Source: GCA-002712045 sp028112705
GTDB lineage: Bacteria > Pseudomonadota > Alphaproteobacteria > Rhodobacterales > Rhodobacteraceae
Direction of reading: 5' to 3'
NCBI GenBank assembly: GCA_028112705.1
Contig: JAOGYN010000002.1
Coordinates: 1 to 64,000, forward strand
DNA length: 64,000 nt
Below the pieces are notes generated by a model. It saw only the letters and a list, made by a program, of their open reading frames with translations, did not search any database and had not been told where the DNA came from. The position numbers were made by a program, and so were the translations under genes. Shown piece after piece: positions 43,596-53,218 of this stretch; positions within the stretch are counted from its first letter, which is position 1; every line of letters begins with the position of its first letter.

Positions 43596-44656
43596 GAATT
43601 AGTTTGGTTCTTATTCAAATCTGCAAGTTCAGGATGTTTGTAAGCTTCAGGGTAAGTCATTGGTTTTATGGGCCCCAAAGGCACGACATTGTTCCAGGAG
43701 CGCCCAAAATAACCCTGCCTGCAATGGACGAGTGAATTACTAGTAGCTACGCCTGGCAAAGCATAAACCGTACACAGCCAATTCCATAAATGAGGATAGT
43801 CTAAAATTTTGGCTCCATTTAATTTCATTCTTAAATAATAAACAGGATCGTGCCTATATAACGTTGGGAATAGACGCAAATCAGCCTCTGTAAACCTATT
43901 ACCAGTTAGAAATGAATGATTATTTACTGCTAATCGTTTTTCAAGTAAATTAAGAGTGTCAAAATAATTCTCATAGGCTTGTTTGTAGATGCTTTGATTT
44001 GACGAAAATCCAGCCTTATAAGCGCCATTATTAATGTTAACATAAATTTGTTCGTTAAGGAGGTCGATTTCGCTTTGTTTTGTCTTTGGGTATAAATCAA
44101 GTCGTTCCTTATCATCTAAATTACTACCAAGAGATAGAGCATTTTTATTTAGCATGCGAACGATTTCAGCACTTTCGTTTGATACAATACGATTTGTTTT
44201 TTTGTCATAAAGTATAGGTAAAGATCCTTCTTGCGATCCTTCTGCTTGATATATTTGCCTAACTACCCTGAAGTTTTGACCGGTTGCTGTATCTAGGGTA
44301 CATTCTGACAACTGAGTATTTGTAAGAGAGGCTTTCCGCTCTGGGGCAAATTCCCACTGGTTTGAACCGTTAGGATGATCAGCGCTAGTTCTGTTAGGGA
44401 ATACAATGTCCATCGTTATGCTATTTTGTAGGCCTAGAATATTTCTCGCAAGTGTTACTCGATGGCACCAAGGACAGTTAAGTGCAACTAAGAGGTGATA
44501 TCGTTTTGGCTCTGGTTCAAAAATTGAATTTTTTTCTAAAATGTTACGAAATCCACTGACACCCCTGACAAACTCACCGTTTTGTTTACGTTCTTTTGAA
44601 TTGATTTGTATTTCTTCAATGGATTTATTTGTTGAGTTTGAAGTTTGTGCACACAT
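43592..44656 (-). CDS. Xi-class glutathione transferase (glutathionyl-hydroquinone reductase)
   Basis: Protein of 354 residues of the Omega/Xi (YqjG/Ecm4/PcpF) family, which reduces glutathionyl-hydroquinones formed when quinones react with glutathione. The catalytic cysteine lies in LNCPWCHRVTLAR (first Cys of CPWC), and FPTLYRHDPVYYLRMKLN and the C-terminal RQGYFGRSWNNVVPLGP are further marks. Neighbouring oxygenases would make hydroquinones and catechols, so a repair role fits. No signal peptide. Confidence 0.9.
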   Translation of the reverse strand: MCAQTSNSTNKSIEEIQINSKERKQNGEFVRGVSGFRNILEKNSIFEPEPKRYHLLVALNCPWCHRVTLARNILGLQNSITMDIVFPNRTSADHPNGSNQWEFAPERKASLTNTQLSECTLDTATGQNFRVVRQIYQAEGSQEGSLPILYDKKTNRIVSNESAEIVRMLNKNALSLGSNLDDKERLDLYPKTKQSEIDLLNEQIYVNINNGAYKAGFSSNQSIYKQAYENYFDTLNLLEKRLAVNNHSFLTGNRFTEADLRLFPTLYRHDPVYYLRMKLNGAKILDYPHLWNWLCTVYALPGVATSNSLVHCRQGYFGRSWNNVVPLGPIKPMTYPEAYKHPELADLNKNQTNS

Positions 44657-44783
44657 TAGTTTGGTTTACCCCAAATTTTTAAATTATTTCACCTTTGATT
44701 AGATGAATATTCAAAGCTAATCGATACAGAATTGTACCACCTTGATATTTGTTAACAAGTTCATAATTATAGAACAAGATGTT

Positions 44784-45947
44784 TTAATTATCATTATTTA
44801 ATGCGCTATAAACCAAAGAATGAAAGTGGTGTACGAGGTGTTCACTATTTGAGGAGCGATCAGAGTCGATCATGTATCGTCCTTGATCAAATCCAGAAGA
44901 TTGTAACCCGCGTTGAACATATAAATTTAAATCGATATCCTCTGGACCCAATTTTTCATTAAACCACTTAATTGCTGCTTTGCTAAGTTTATTTTGCGGA
45001 CGATTCTTTGGTATATAATGGCCAAATCTCAAAAGGGTTTTTTCTGGCCCTATTGGTATCTCGTTGAAGGTACCAATCGCATCTGCGTAGGGAAAAGCAT
45101 AAATTACCGTCATTGGCCATAATTGAATATTATAAAACCAATCAGTTTGATAAGTTTGTCCTTCAACTAATTCTCCAAAAGCTGTTTTTGTTGGAACGGG
45201 TGGCCCTTTAAAATCCCACCATTTTCCATGAGCATTGAGTTCATATTTGTCAAAATCAATAAGTGCAGCTAAATCTTTATGATGCGGTCCAGATAGTTTG
45301 AAATGATATCCTTCGATCGCATTATCTACTATTACTTTCCAATTGGCATCCACCATCATATCGACCTCTTCAACAAAGATTATCTCATCAAGATCTGGAA
45401 AATATGGAGACATTGCCTCGTATGCACCGGGGATGTCATCTGCAAGTGAAGACGCATTAGGATCAAAATTAATAAAGTAAAACCCTGCGAATTCTTCTAT
45501 TTGAACTTTACTTAAACCCCAATCATCTTTTGAAAATTCTTTCATATTTTCACAACGTGGGGCGTGACGCAAATTCCCGTTAAGATGATAACTCCAGGCA
45601 TGATAAGGGCATGTTATCATGTTCTTGATATTGCCTCTACGATCTTGGATTAATTGTGTGCCTCTATGTTTGCATACATTGTGCATAGCATTTACGGTCT
45701 CATTTTCATCACGAATGACTAAAACACTTTCTTTCACAATATCAAATTTGACAAAATCCCCAATATTTGGAATCTCAGATTTATGACAAACAAAATGCCA
45801 TGAAGGGTAAATTATTGTACCAATTTCCCTATCAAAGATTTCTTTGTCAAAGAAATAACGTGATGGAAGAGTTAAAGATAAGTCAGGATCTTTACCATCC
45901 CATTTGAGTGTTTTTTCACCTAGCGTTGATTTTTTTAAATCTTTCAT
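44784..45947 (-). CDS. Rieske aromatic-ring-hydroxylating oxygenase, alpha subunit (B)
   Basis: A second Rieske oxygenase alpha subunit, 387 residues, only distantly like the one at 35 kb. The Rieske ligands are CKHRG (C-x-H) and CPYHAW, and the iron site is in DNAIEGYHFKLSGPHH (two His). The C-terminal domain is variable. Start ATG with AGGAG 6 nt upstream. It is divergent from a DmdC-like acyl-CoA dehydrogenase. No ferredoxin or reductase partner is nearby. Demethylase-type chemistry is possible, but the substrate cannot be named. Confidence 0.87.
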   Translation of the reverse strand: MKDLKKSTLGEKTLKWDGKDPDLSLTLPSRYFFDKEIFDREIGTIIYPSWHFVCHKSEIPNIGDFVKFDIVKESVLVIRDENETVNAMHNVCKHRGTQLIQDRRGNIKNMITCPYHAWSYHLNGNLRHAPRCENMKEFSKDDWGLSKVQIEEFAGFYFINFDPNASSLADDIPGAYEAMSPYFPDLDEIIFVEEVDMMVDANWKVIVDNAIEGYHFKLSGPHHKDLAALIDFDKYELNAHGKWWDFKGPPVPTKTAFGELVEGQTYQTDWFYNIQLWPMTVIYAFPYADAIGTFNEIPIGPEKTLLRFGHYIPKNRPQNKLSKAAIKWFNEKLGPEDIDLNLYVQRGLQSSGFDQGRYMIDSDRSSNSEHLVHHFHSLVYSALNNDN

Positions 45948-46091
45948 AATGGCTCCTGTTAATACCAGAAATGTAATCTTTTATAACAATAAAATCGCCG
46001 AACCAATTTCCTTTTTATTATTTTAAACTTATATCTATTAAGTATTCAAGAGATGAGAAAAATTGAATATGTTGAAAGATGGAGCAGATCT

Positions 46092-47855
46092 ATGAAAAAT
46101 GGATTAATAGAAGAAGAAGACCTTAATTTTTTTTTATATGACTGGCTGAATATAGAAGAGATTTTAATAGGTAGTGAGACTGATTTAGATAGAGAGACTG
46201 TTGATGCCTTTCTTAATTTGTCGCACATGTTAGCAAAAGATCATTTTCTACCCCATTATAAAAAAACTGATCAAAATGAGCCCTATCTGCATGATGGCCA
46301 AGTTAGAGTTTTAAAAGATATCTCTGATGCGTTAGATAAATATGCAGAGTTAGGAATGTTTGCTGCAAGTTTTCCCGAGAAATATGGTGGTATGGGTTTT
46401 CCTAATATAGTTGCCAATACAGCATATACCATCTTAGCTGCCGCTAACGGTGCTACCATTGGTTATTCTCTACTTACTGTGGCTAACGCCAGATTAATTG
46501 CAAAATTTGGAAATGAAGCTCAAATTGAAGAATTTGCTGTACCCCAAATAAAGGGTGAGTGGTTTGGAACTATGTGCCTTTCTGAGCCCCAAGCTGGGTC
46601 TGGCCTTGGCGATATTAAAACAAAAGCGACTTTTGAAGGACAGGATGCTCTAGGTGATTGTTACAGACTAAAAGGTAACAAGATGTGGATCTCTGGTGGT
46701 GACCAAGACATTTCTGAGAATATAGTTCATTTGGTTTTGGCAAAAGTGCCAAACACGGATGGTGACCTTATGGAGGGTACCTCTGGTATTTCATTATTTA
46801 TAGTCCCAAAAATTTTACGGAATGGTGAAGTTAACGATATTTCAGTGGCTGGCCTAAATCACAAAATGGGAAACAGAGGAATTTCAAATTGCTTATTAAA
46901 TTTTGGTGAAAAAGATGGTGCTAAGGGTTGGTTAATAGGAGATTTGGGTGGTGGTTTGAAACAAATGTTTATGATGATGAATGAAGCTCGAGTAGGGGTT
47001 GGTCTTGGGGGAGCTGCTGTCGCCTATCGGGGTTATAGATTAGCGGTTGATTATGCTCGAGAACGATTGCAAGGTCGAAATATTAAAACTGATAATAACG
47101 CATTAGTACCAATAATTGAGCATTCTGACGTTAAAAGAATGCTACTTGCCTCTAAAGCATATTCTGAGGGTTCGTTAGCGTTATGTCTTTATTGTGCCAA
47201 GTTGGTGGATCAAGCTGATGATTTTGAAGCTCAGAGCCTGCTTGGACTGTTAACTCCTGTCGCAAAAACATTTCCAGCCGAATATGGTTTATTAGCAAAT
47301 GATTTAGCTATTCAAATTCATGGAGGGTATGGTTACACACGAGATTTCGATGTGGAACAGTTGTATCGAGATAATAGATTAAACTCTATCCATGAGGGCA
47401 CATCTGGGATTCAGGCTATTGATCTCATAGGGCGTAAAATTATAGGAGACTCTGGCAAAAGTTTAGATATTTTCATAAATCGGGTTTTGCAGACTTGTGA
47501 AATTGCTGGGAAAACTAATTTAATGAATAGTTCCAATTATTTAATTAAAGTAATAGATAATTTGCAAAGAGTAACTGATAAATTGAGAAAGACTAAGAGT
47601 GCTAATATTTTAGACAATGCTAGTCCCTTTTTGTCAGGTTTTGGACATATTGTTGTTGGGTGGATTTGGCTTGATATAGCGATTATAGCGTTGCAGAAAA
47701 AAAATAATTCAAATGAAAATCAATTCTTCTTAGATGGAAAAATTGCAGCATGTCGTTATTTTTTTGAGTGTGAGCTTCCAAAATCAGAGATGTTGATGGA
47801 TTTTGTATTTAATGAAAGTGATGTTGTTTCTTCTGTAAAGGCAGAAATTTTTTAA
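46092..47855 (+). CDS. DmdC-like acyl-CoA dehydrogenase
   Basis: Long acyl-CoA dehydrogenase of 587 residues with the C-terminal extension of the DmdC/AidB-like group. It has FGTMCLSEPQAGSGLGDI, MWISGGDQDISENIVHLVLAKVP (flavin/substrate region), IHGGYGYTRDF and IHEGTSGIQAIDLIGRK with the catalytic Glu (EGTSGIQA). DmdC oxidises 3-methylmercaptopropionyl-CoA in DMSP breakdown; close relatives work on other acyl-CoAs, so the assignment is open. ATG 46092 has GGAG 7 nt upstream; ATG 46053 would add 13 residues without a Shine-Dalgarno. It would feed ETF. Confidence 0.82.
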   Translation: MKNGLIEEEDLNFFLYDWLNIEEILIGSETDLDRETVDAFLNLSHMLAKDHFLPHYKKTDQNEPYLHDGQVRVLKDISDALDKYAELGMFAASFPEKYGGMGFPNIVANTAYTILAAANGATIGYSLLTVANARLIAKFGNEAQIEEFAVPQIKGEWFGTMCLSEPQAGSGLGDIKTKATFEGQDALGDCYRLKGNKMWISGGDQDISENIVHLVLAKVPNTDGDLMEGTSGISLFIVPKILRNGEVNDISVAGLNHKMGNRGISNCLLNFGEKDGAKGWLIGDLGGGLKQMFMMMNEARVGVGLGGAAVAYRGYRLAVDYARERLQGRNIKTDNNALVPIIEHSDVKRMLLASKAYSEGSLALCLYCAKLVDQADDFEAQSLLGLLTPVAKTFPAEYGLLANDLAIQIHGGYGYTRDFDVEQLYRDNRLNSIHEGTSGIQAIDLIGRKIIGDSGKSLDIFINRVLQTCEIAGKTNLMNSSNYLIKVIDNLQRVTDKLRKTKSANILDNASPFLSGFGHIVVGWIWLDIAIIALQKKNNSNENQFFLDGKIAACRYFFECELPKSEMLMDFVFNESDVVSSVKAEIF

Positions 47856-47859
47856 AGGC

Positions 47860-48648
47860 TTATAAATTTTCGGGCTGAGCCATACCCAATATATGATAGC
47901 CACCATCTACCCGGATAATTTCTCCAGTTGTGTCAGCACCATAATCGGAAGATAAATAAACAGCTGTGCCACCCACAGATTCTAAAGTTGCATTTGATCT
48001 TAGAGGAGCATTTTGTTCAGTTGTTCTAAATGTTTTTCGCGCTCCACCAATAGCTGCTCCTGCAAGTGTTCTCATGGGGCCAGGACTTATTGCATTAACT
48101 CGAATTTTTTGAGGTCCTAAGTCATTAGCTAAATACCTGACAGAGCTTTCTAAAGCAGCTTTCGCAACTCCCATGACATTGTAAAAAGGTGTTACCCTTG
48201 TTGATCCGGCATAAGTTAGAGTAAGTATTGTTCCACCATCTGGCATAAGGGGCATTGCACGACGCGCTACTTCAATTAGGGAATAGCAACTAATATCTAA
48301 TGAATTTTGGAAATTTTTTCTAGAAGTATCAGAGAACCTTCCTGTAAGTTCAGATTTATCAGAAAAAGCAATAGCATGCACGAGAAAATCTAATTTCCCC
48401 CATTTGTCTTGAATTTTGGAAAATGCGTTATTTAAGGAGTTATCATTTTGGACATCTACATCTATCATTAATTCTGAGCCAATACTTTCGGCTAAAGGCT
48501 TTAATCTTTTGCCAAAGCTTTCTCCCTGGTAGGTAAAAGCAAGCTCAGCTCCATTTTTGCTCATTTCGCGCGCTATGCCCCAAGCTATTGATCTCTCATT
48601 AGCTACGCCCATAATTAATCCGCGCTTTCCACTTAAAAGTTTATCCAT
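47860..48648 (-). CDS. fabI: Enoyl-ACP reductase (NADH)
   Basis: FabI, 262 residues, the NADH-dependent last step of fatty acid elongation. GVANERSIAWGIAR (residues 14-27) is the modified Rossmann loop, TLTYAGSTRV and YNVMGVAKAALE contain the catalytic Tyr and Lys (Y-x6-K). It is the target of triclosan/diazaborine in other bacteria. It overlaps fabB by 8 nt. Confidence 0.95.
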   Translation of the reverse strand: MDKLLSGKRGLIMGVANERSIAWGIAREMSKNGAELAFTYQGESFGKRLKPLAESIGSELMIDVDVQNDNSLNNAFSKIQDKWGKLDFLVHAIAFSDKSELTGRFSDTSRKNFQNSLDISCYSLIEVARRAMPLMPDGGTILTLTYAGSTRVTPFYNVMGVAKAALESSVRYLANDLGPQKIRVNAISPGPMRTLAGAAIGGARKTFRTTEQNAPLRSNATLESVGGTAVYLSSDYGADTTGEIIRVDGGYHILGMAQPENL

Positions 48649-49867
48649 TATATTTGCTCATTGCGATTGTTGCGTTTGTACCTCCAAAGCCAAAACTATT
48701 TGAAAGTATTGTATCTAGATTAACCTGATCAAGTCGTTTTGTCGCTATTTCATTTTTATTTATTTTGGGATCAATCGTTTCCACATTTGCGGAAGCTGCA
48801 ATGAAATTATTTTTCATCATTAAGATTGAATATATTGCTTCTTGCACGCCAGTAGCGCCCAAACTGTGCCCTGTTAAGGATTTTGTAGAACTCACTGGAG
48901 GGGTGGAACCTTCTCCAAAAATTCTTCTTATTGCTTCTATTTCTGTCACGTCACCGGCAGGAGTGGACGTGCCATGCGCATTTATATAATCGACGGATCT
49001 TTCACCAATTGTGCCCATTGCTAATCTCATTGAGCGCTCGCCACCTTCTCCAGATGGTGCTACCATATCATGTCCGTCTGAAGTTGCTCCATAGCCTGTC
49101 ACTTCAGCATAAATTTTTGCTCCACGAGCTAGAGCATGATCTAATTCTTCGAGGACTACCACTCCACCACCACCTGCAATAACAAATCCATCGCGATTGG
49201 CATCAAAAGCTCTAGAAGCTTTCTCGGGTGTGTCATTATATTTTGAACTCATAGCTCCCATTGCATCAAATAAGCAAGACAATGACCAATCTAATTCCTC
49301 CCCACCTCCAGCAAAAACGATGTCTTGTTTGTTCATTTGAATTTGCTCAACACCATTGCCAATACAGTGTGCCGAGGTGGAACAGGCAGAAGTTATTGAA
49401 TAATTTACTCCTTTGATTTTGAACGGGGTAGCAAGGCAGGCTGAGTTTGTTGAAGACATGCAGCGAGTTACCATAAAAGGCCCCATTCTTTTTGGCGCAC
49501 CTTTCTCGATTACTGTTAGATGGGCCTTCAGTAGGTTCGATGTGGAGGGTCCGCCAGATCCAACGATTAAACCAGTTCGTTCATTGGAAACGTCGTTTTC
49601 TTCCAGGCCACTGTCTTGAATAGCTTGTTCCATCGACAAATAATTAAAGGCAGCTCCAGGACCCATAAATCGCATTTGGCGCTTATCAATATGATCTTCT
49701 AGAACAATATTGGGCACCCCATGCACTTGGCTTCTAAAGCCTTTTTCTATATATTCTGGTGCGGAAACTATCCCAGATTTTCCAGATTTTAATGAATCCA
49801 AAACTTCGCTTTGATTATTTCCTATTGACGAAATTATACCAATTCCTGTTACAACGACTCTACGCAT
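48641..49867 (-). CDS. fabB: Beta-ketoacyl-ACP synthase I
   Basis: FabB, 408 residues, elongates unsaturated acyl-ACPs. The catalytic cysteine is in SACSTSAHCIG (near residue 163), the two His in NAHGTSTPAGD and TGHSLGATGVQE; NSFGFGGTN ends the active site. It lies between fabA and fabI and together with FabA makes the anaerobic route to unsaturated fatty acids. It follows fabA by 11 nt. Confidence 0.96.
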   Translation of the reverse strand: MRRVVVTGIGIISSIGNNQSEVLDSLKSGKSGIVSAPEYIEKGFRSQVHGVPNIVLEDHIDKRQMRFMGPGAAFNYLSMEQAIQDSGLEENDVSNERTGLIVGSGGPSTSNLLKAHLTVIEKGAPKRMGPFMVTRCMSSTNSACLATPFKIKGVNYSITSACSTSAHCIGNGVEQIQMNKQDIVFAGGGEELDWSLSCLFDAMGAMSSKYNDTPEKASRAFDANRDGFVIAGGGGVVVLEELDHALARGAKIYAEVTGYGATSDGHDMVAPSGEGGERSMRLAMGTIGERSVDYINAHGTSTPAGDVTEIEAIRRIFGEGSTPPVSSTKSLTGHSLGATGVQEAIYSILMMKNNFIAASANVETIDPKINKNEIATKRLDQVNLDTILSNSFGFGGTNATIAMSKYNG

Positions 49868-49878
49868 AAAATAACCTC

Positions 49879-50385
49879 TTATTCCTTAAAAAGACCGACC
49901 TTCATGTCAGTCGTAGTATAAATAGTTTGGCCATCTGCTAGCATTTCACCATTAGCCATTGCCAATTTTAATTTACGATCAATTACGCGCGTAAAATTTA
50001 CGACATAAGTTACTATTGAGGTGCTTGGAGTTACCATTCCAGTGAACTTAACTTCTCCAACGCCTAAAGCTCTTCCTCGACCTTCCATTCCTCTCCAACC
50101 AAGGTTAAATCCTGTTAATTGCCACAGGGCATCTAATCCTAAACAACCAGGCATTACTGGATCACCAGGAAAGTGACATTTAAAAAACCACAGATCTGGT
50201 GTAATATCTAATTCAGCTACAACATGGCCTTTACCTGATTCACCTAAGTTATCTGAAATTTCGGTTACTCTATCCATCATCAACATTGGTGGTTCTGGTA
50301 ATTGAGGATTACCTGGCCCAAAAAGCTCTCCTCTGGCACATTTTAAAAGACTTTCCTTATCAAATTTGGATGGGAATAGTGCCAT
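49879..50385 (-). CDS. fabA: 3-hydroxydecanoyl-ACP dehydratase/isomerase
   Basis: FabA, 168 residues, dehydrates and isomerises the C10 intermediate so that a cis double bond is kept. The signature CHFPGDPVMPGCLGLDALWQL (near residue 70) contains the catalytic His and Asp, and FARG-like ELFGPG precedes it. First gene of the fabA-fabB-fabI operon, divergent from irr. Confidence 0.96.
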   Translation of the reverse strand: MALFPSKFDKESLLKCARGELFGPGNPQLPEPPMLMMDRVTEISDNLGESGKGHVVAELDITPDLWFFKCHFPGDPVMPGCLGLDALWQLTGFNLGWRGMEGRGRALGVGEVKFTGMVTPSTSIVTYVVNFTRVIDRKLKLAMANGEMLADGQTIYTTTDMKVGLFKE

Positions 50386-50537
50386 TATTGAAGCTCTCCT
50401 GAGTAACTTATTTAAATTTTCTTTCTCCTAACACTGTGACTTGGTGTGAAGCAAGGGTGAGATATCTCGAAAAATGTTTGAATTTTTTATTTTTTGGCTC
50501 CATATTATTAGTAGTGGAAACAAAACTGAGTCGAAAA

Positions 50538-50954
50538 ATGCAAACTGATAGTTTTGAAAATAGTAGAAAATGGTTAAAGAAATCAAAACTCAGGCCAACA
50601 AGGCAGAGATTGGCTTTGGCTAATTTGTTGGTGGGAGATGGTAAAAACCGTCATGTAACGGCAGAGAGCCTTTTTGATTTGGCAAACAATTCAGGGGGCG
50701 CAGTATCTTTAGCGACAGTTTACAATACTTTAAAAGCTTTTTGTGATGCGGGCTTGCTGAATGAGGTAACTGTTGATGGCCACAAGTCTTATTTTGATAC
50801 TAGAATGGATGATCATCCGCATTTTTATTGGGAGCAAAAAGGATTACTGACTGATGCACCTAAGAATAGTTTACAAATCTCACAGTTGCCTGATGCGCCC
50901 AACGGTTCCGAAATAACAAAAGTAGATGTAGTTATCCGCCTTCGTGAAAAATAG
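50538..50954 (+). CDS. irr: Fur-family iron response regulator Irr
   Basis: Irr, 138 residues, the haem-status regulator of Alphaproteobacteria that represses iron-using genes when iron is short. LRPTRQRLALANLLVGDG, HVTAESLF, VSLATVYNTLKAFCDAGLL and DDHPHFYWE are typical; the cysteine residues of Fur's structural zinc site are absent. A Rhodobacterales-typical neighbour is fabA, here divergent. ATG 50538 fits the family; an in-frame start 102 nt upstream would add an unrelated stretch. Confidence 0.92.
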   Translation: MQTDSFENSRKWLKKSKLRPTRQRLALANLLVGDGKNRHVTAESLFDLANNSGGAVSLATVYNTLKAFCDAGLLNEVTVDGHKSYFDTRMDDHPHFYWEQKGLLTDAPKNSLQISQLPDAPNGSEITKVDVVIRLREK

Positions 50955-50985
50955 TATGAAAATGATTATTTTGGATGGTTTTGTG

Positions 50986-52155
50986 CTAAATTACACTTTT
51001 TGATAACTGAAAGTCTTTTGGAATTAACAAATTATTAGTTGATAAATCATTTATATTATTGTGCCCACATAACGCCATGGTCATATCTAGTTCCTTATGA
51101 ATTATTTCCAAAGCCTTTTTAACGCCGGCCTCACCGGCAGCACCCAACCCATAAATATAAGATCTCCCTATGTATGTACCTTTTGCGCCCATCGCTATAG
51201 CTTTCAATACATCTTGCCCTGATCTAATGCCGCCATCCATATGTATTTCGACGTCAGCATTTACGGCTTCTAAAATATCTGGAAGAATACGTATTGAGCT
51301 GCTAGCACCATCAAGTTGCCTTCCACCATGATTGGAAACGATTATTGCATCTACTCCGCACTGGACTGCTTTTTTAGCATCTTCAGCATCAAGAATACCT
51401 TTTAAAATTAATTTCCCACCCCACATTTTTTTTATTTTTGCTACTGCATTCCAATCAAGAGTTAAATCAAATTGATTTGCAGTCCATTCCATAAGTGAAC
51501 TTACATTATTTACACCTTTAACGTGTCCAACAATGTTTCCAAACGATTTGCGTTTGGTTCTAAGCATTTGGGTGCTCCATTTTAACTTAGTTGCAAGATC
51601 AAAAAGGTTTCTTAAGGTAGGTCTTAAAGGCACAGAAAGGCCATTTTTAATATCTAAATGCCTTTGCCCCAATAACTGTAAATCTAAGGTTAAAACTAAG
51701 GCAGAACATTTGGCTTTCTTAGCTCTTTCAATTATTGCTTCAAGAAATGCTTGATCTTTCATTACATACAATTGAAACCAAAACGGTGAATTTGTATTTT
51801 CGGCAACATCTTCTATTGAGCAAATCGACATAGTGGACAATGTATAGGGTAGGCCAAAATTTTCGGCGGCTCTTGCTGCTTTGATCTCACCATCTGCTGA
51901 TTGCATTCCTGTTAGCCCGACTGGTGCCAATGCTACTGGCATAGTTACATCTTGCCCAATCATTTTAGTTTTTGTTGTTCTATTGGACATGTCTACAGCA
52001 ACTTTTTGGCGCAGTTTTAGTAAACTAAAATCTGAAGAGTTTTCTTGTAGCGTTTTTTGTGTCCAGGAACCACTTTCGGTATAATCATAAAACATTTTTG
52101 GTACGTTTTTTTGATATCTAATACGCAGATCTTCTATAGTTGTTATTTTTTGCAT
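50986..52155 (-). CDS. lldD: FMN-dependent alpha-hydroxy-acid dehydrogenase (LldD type)
   Basis: FMN alpha-hydroxy-acid oxidase/dehydrogenase of 389 residues, probably L-lactate dehydrogenase (quinone) acting at the inner membrane. The catalytic histidine is in SNHGGRQLDGA, FMN contacts in MDGGIRSGQDVLKAIAMGA and GRSYIYGLGAAGE; the N-terminal SxxTxxxN region is normal. Related mandelate or glycolate enzymes cannot be excluded. It is convergent with irr. Confidence 0.88.
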   Translation of the reverse strand: MQKITTIEDLRIRYQKNVPKMFYDYTESGSWTQKTLQENSSDFSLLKLRQKVAVDMSNRTTKTKMIGQDVTMPVALAPVGLTGMQSADGEIKAARAAENFGLPYTLSTMSICSIEDVAENTNSPFWFQLYVMKDQAFLEAIIERAKKAKCSALVLTLDLQLLGQRHLDIKNGLSVPLRPTLRNLFDLATKLKWSTQMLRTKRKSFGNIVGHVKGVNNVSSLMEWTANQFDLTLDWNAVAKIKKMWGGKLILKGILDAEDAKKAVQCGVDAIIVSNHGGRQLDGASSSIRILPDILEAVNADVEIHMDGGIRSGQDVLKAIAMGAKGTYIGRSYIYGLGAAGEAGVKKALEIIHKELDMTMALCGHNNINDLSTNNLLIPKDFQLSKSVI

Positions 52156-52259
52156 TATTTACTTCTTCTTTAAAAATTTCTCACCTAAAATTCTTACATA
52201 CTTTTAGATATCAACAGTCACCAAAGTTATTTTATGGATTTTTTATATTTATGTGAAAA

Positions 52260-53051
52260 TTAAGCTCTATGAGCACCATCTGTCAATGTTTTTACAAATT
52301 TCAATATTTGAGCAACCGACTTTCCTTTGCCAATCATTTCAACAATGGCTGAACCCACGACTACACCATCAGCAACTTTCGCGATTTCAAATGCAGCCTC
52401 GGGCGTGGTAATACCAAAGCCTACAACTATTGGTAGTTGTGTGGATTTTTTTATCCTTGAAATCTCCGGTCCAACATTTGTTGATTGTGCTGAGGCAGCG
52501 CCAGTAATGCCAGTGATAGACACATAATAAACAAATCCTGAGGTATTTGACAAAACTTTGGGTAACCTTTTTGCATCTGTAGTTGGAGTGGCAAGCCGGA
52601 TAAAATTAATATTATGTTTAGCAGCTGGAAGACATAATTCTTCGTCTTCTTCAGGAGGCAAATCAACCACTATCAATCCATCAATACCAGCGGCACCTGC
52701 ATCTATGAGAAATTTTTCGACCCCATAACTAAAAATTGGATTATAATAACCCATTAATACAATTGGAGTTTGATTATCATTTTTGCGGAAAGCACTTACC
52801 ATCTCTAAGGTTTTAACAACTGTCATGCCTTTTTTTAGGGCTCGTTGGCCTGCCAATTGTATTGTTGGTCCATCTGCCATTGGATCTGTAAATGGCAAGC
52901 CGAGTTCGATGATATCCACTCCCGCCTTGGGTAATCCATTTAAAATCTCTAAAGATATATCATAACTAGTATCACCGGCCATTATATAGGAAATGAATGC
53001 TTTTTTCTTTTGAGCTTTTAACGCCTTAAATTTTTTATCAATTCTTGTCAT
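52260..53051 (-). CDS. trpA: Tryptophan synthase alpha subunit
   Basis: TrpA, 263 residues, cleaves indole-3-glycerol phosphate. The active-site Glu and Asp are in IIELGLPFTDPMADGPTIQ, the phosphate loop in VVGFGITTPE and GVVVGSAIVEMI. trpB is not adjacent, unlike the usual trpBA pair, so the pathway genes are split. Confidence 0.96.
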   Translation of the reverse strand: MTRIDKKFKALKAQKKKAFISYIMAGDTSYDISLEILNGLPKAGVDIIELGLPFTDPMADGPTIQLAGQRALKKGMTVVKTLEMVSAFRKNDNQTPIVLMGYYNPIFSYGVEKFLIDAGAAGIDGLIVVDLPPEEDEELCLPAAKHNINFIRLATPTTDAKRLPKVLSNTSGFVYYVSITGITGAASAQSTNVGPEISRIKKSTQLPIVVGFGITTPEAAFEIAKVADGVVVGSAIVEMIGKGKSVAQILKFVKTLTDGAHRA

Positions 53052-53218
53052 TCTATTTTCCCTTTATAGATCGATAATCTACGATCTAATTCAGATTTTA
53101 TTATCAAAATTCAACTTTTACCACATATTTATAAGTCTAGTTGATTTAAGTTGCTCTTGACCGTTGCTATTGAGGTGAACTACATGCCCTTTAAGAAAAT
53201 AATATTGGAAGTATAGAA

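Noticed and set aside
40450..48000. Integrative island with attachment sites at tRNA-Ala
   Set aside because: No integrase and no second copy of the tRNA 3' end was seen; only the accessory gene content hints at it.
48931..49182. His/Leu-rich frame opposite fabB
   Set aside because: Shadow of fabB with low-complexity translation.
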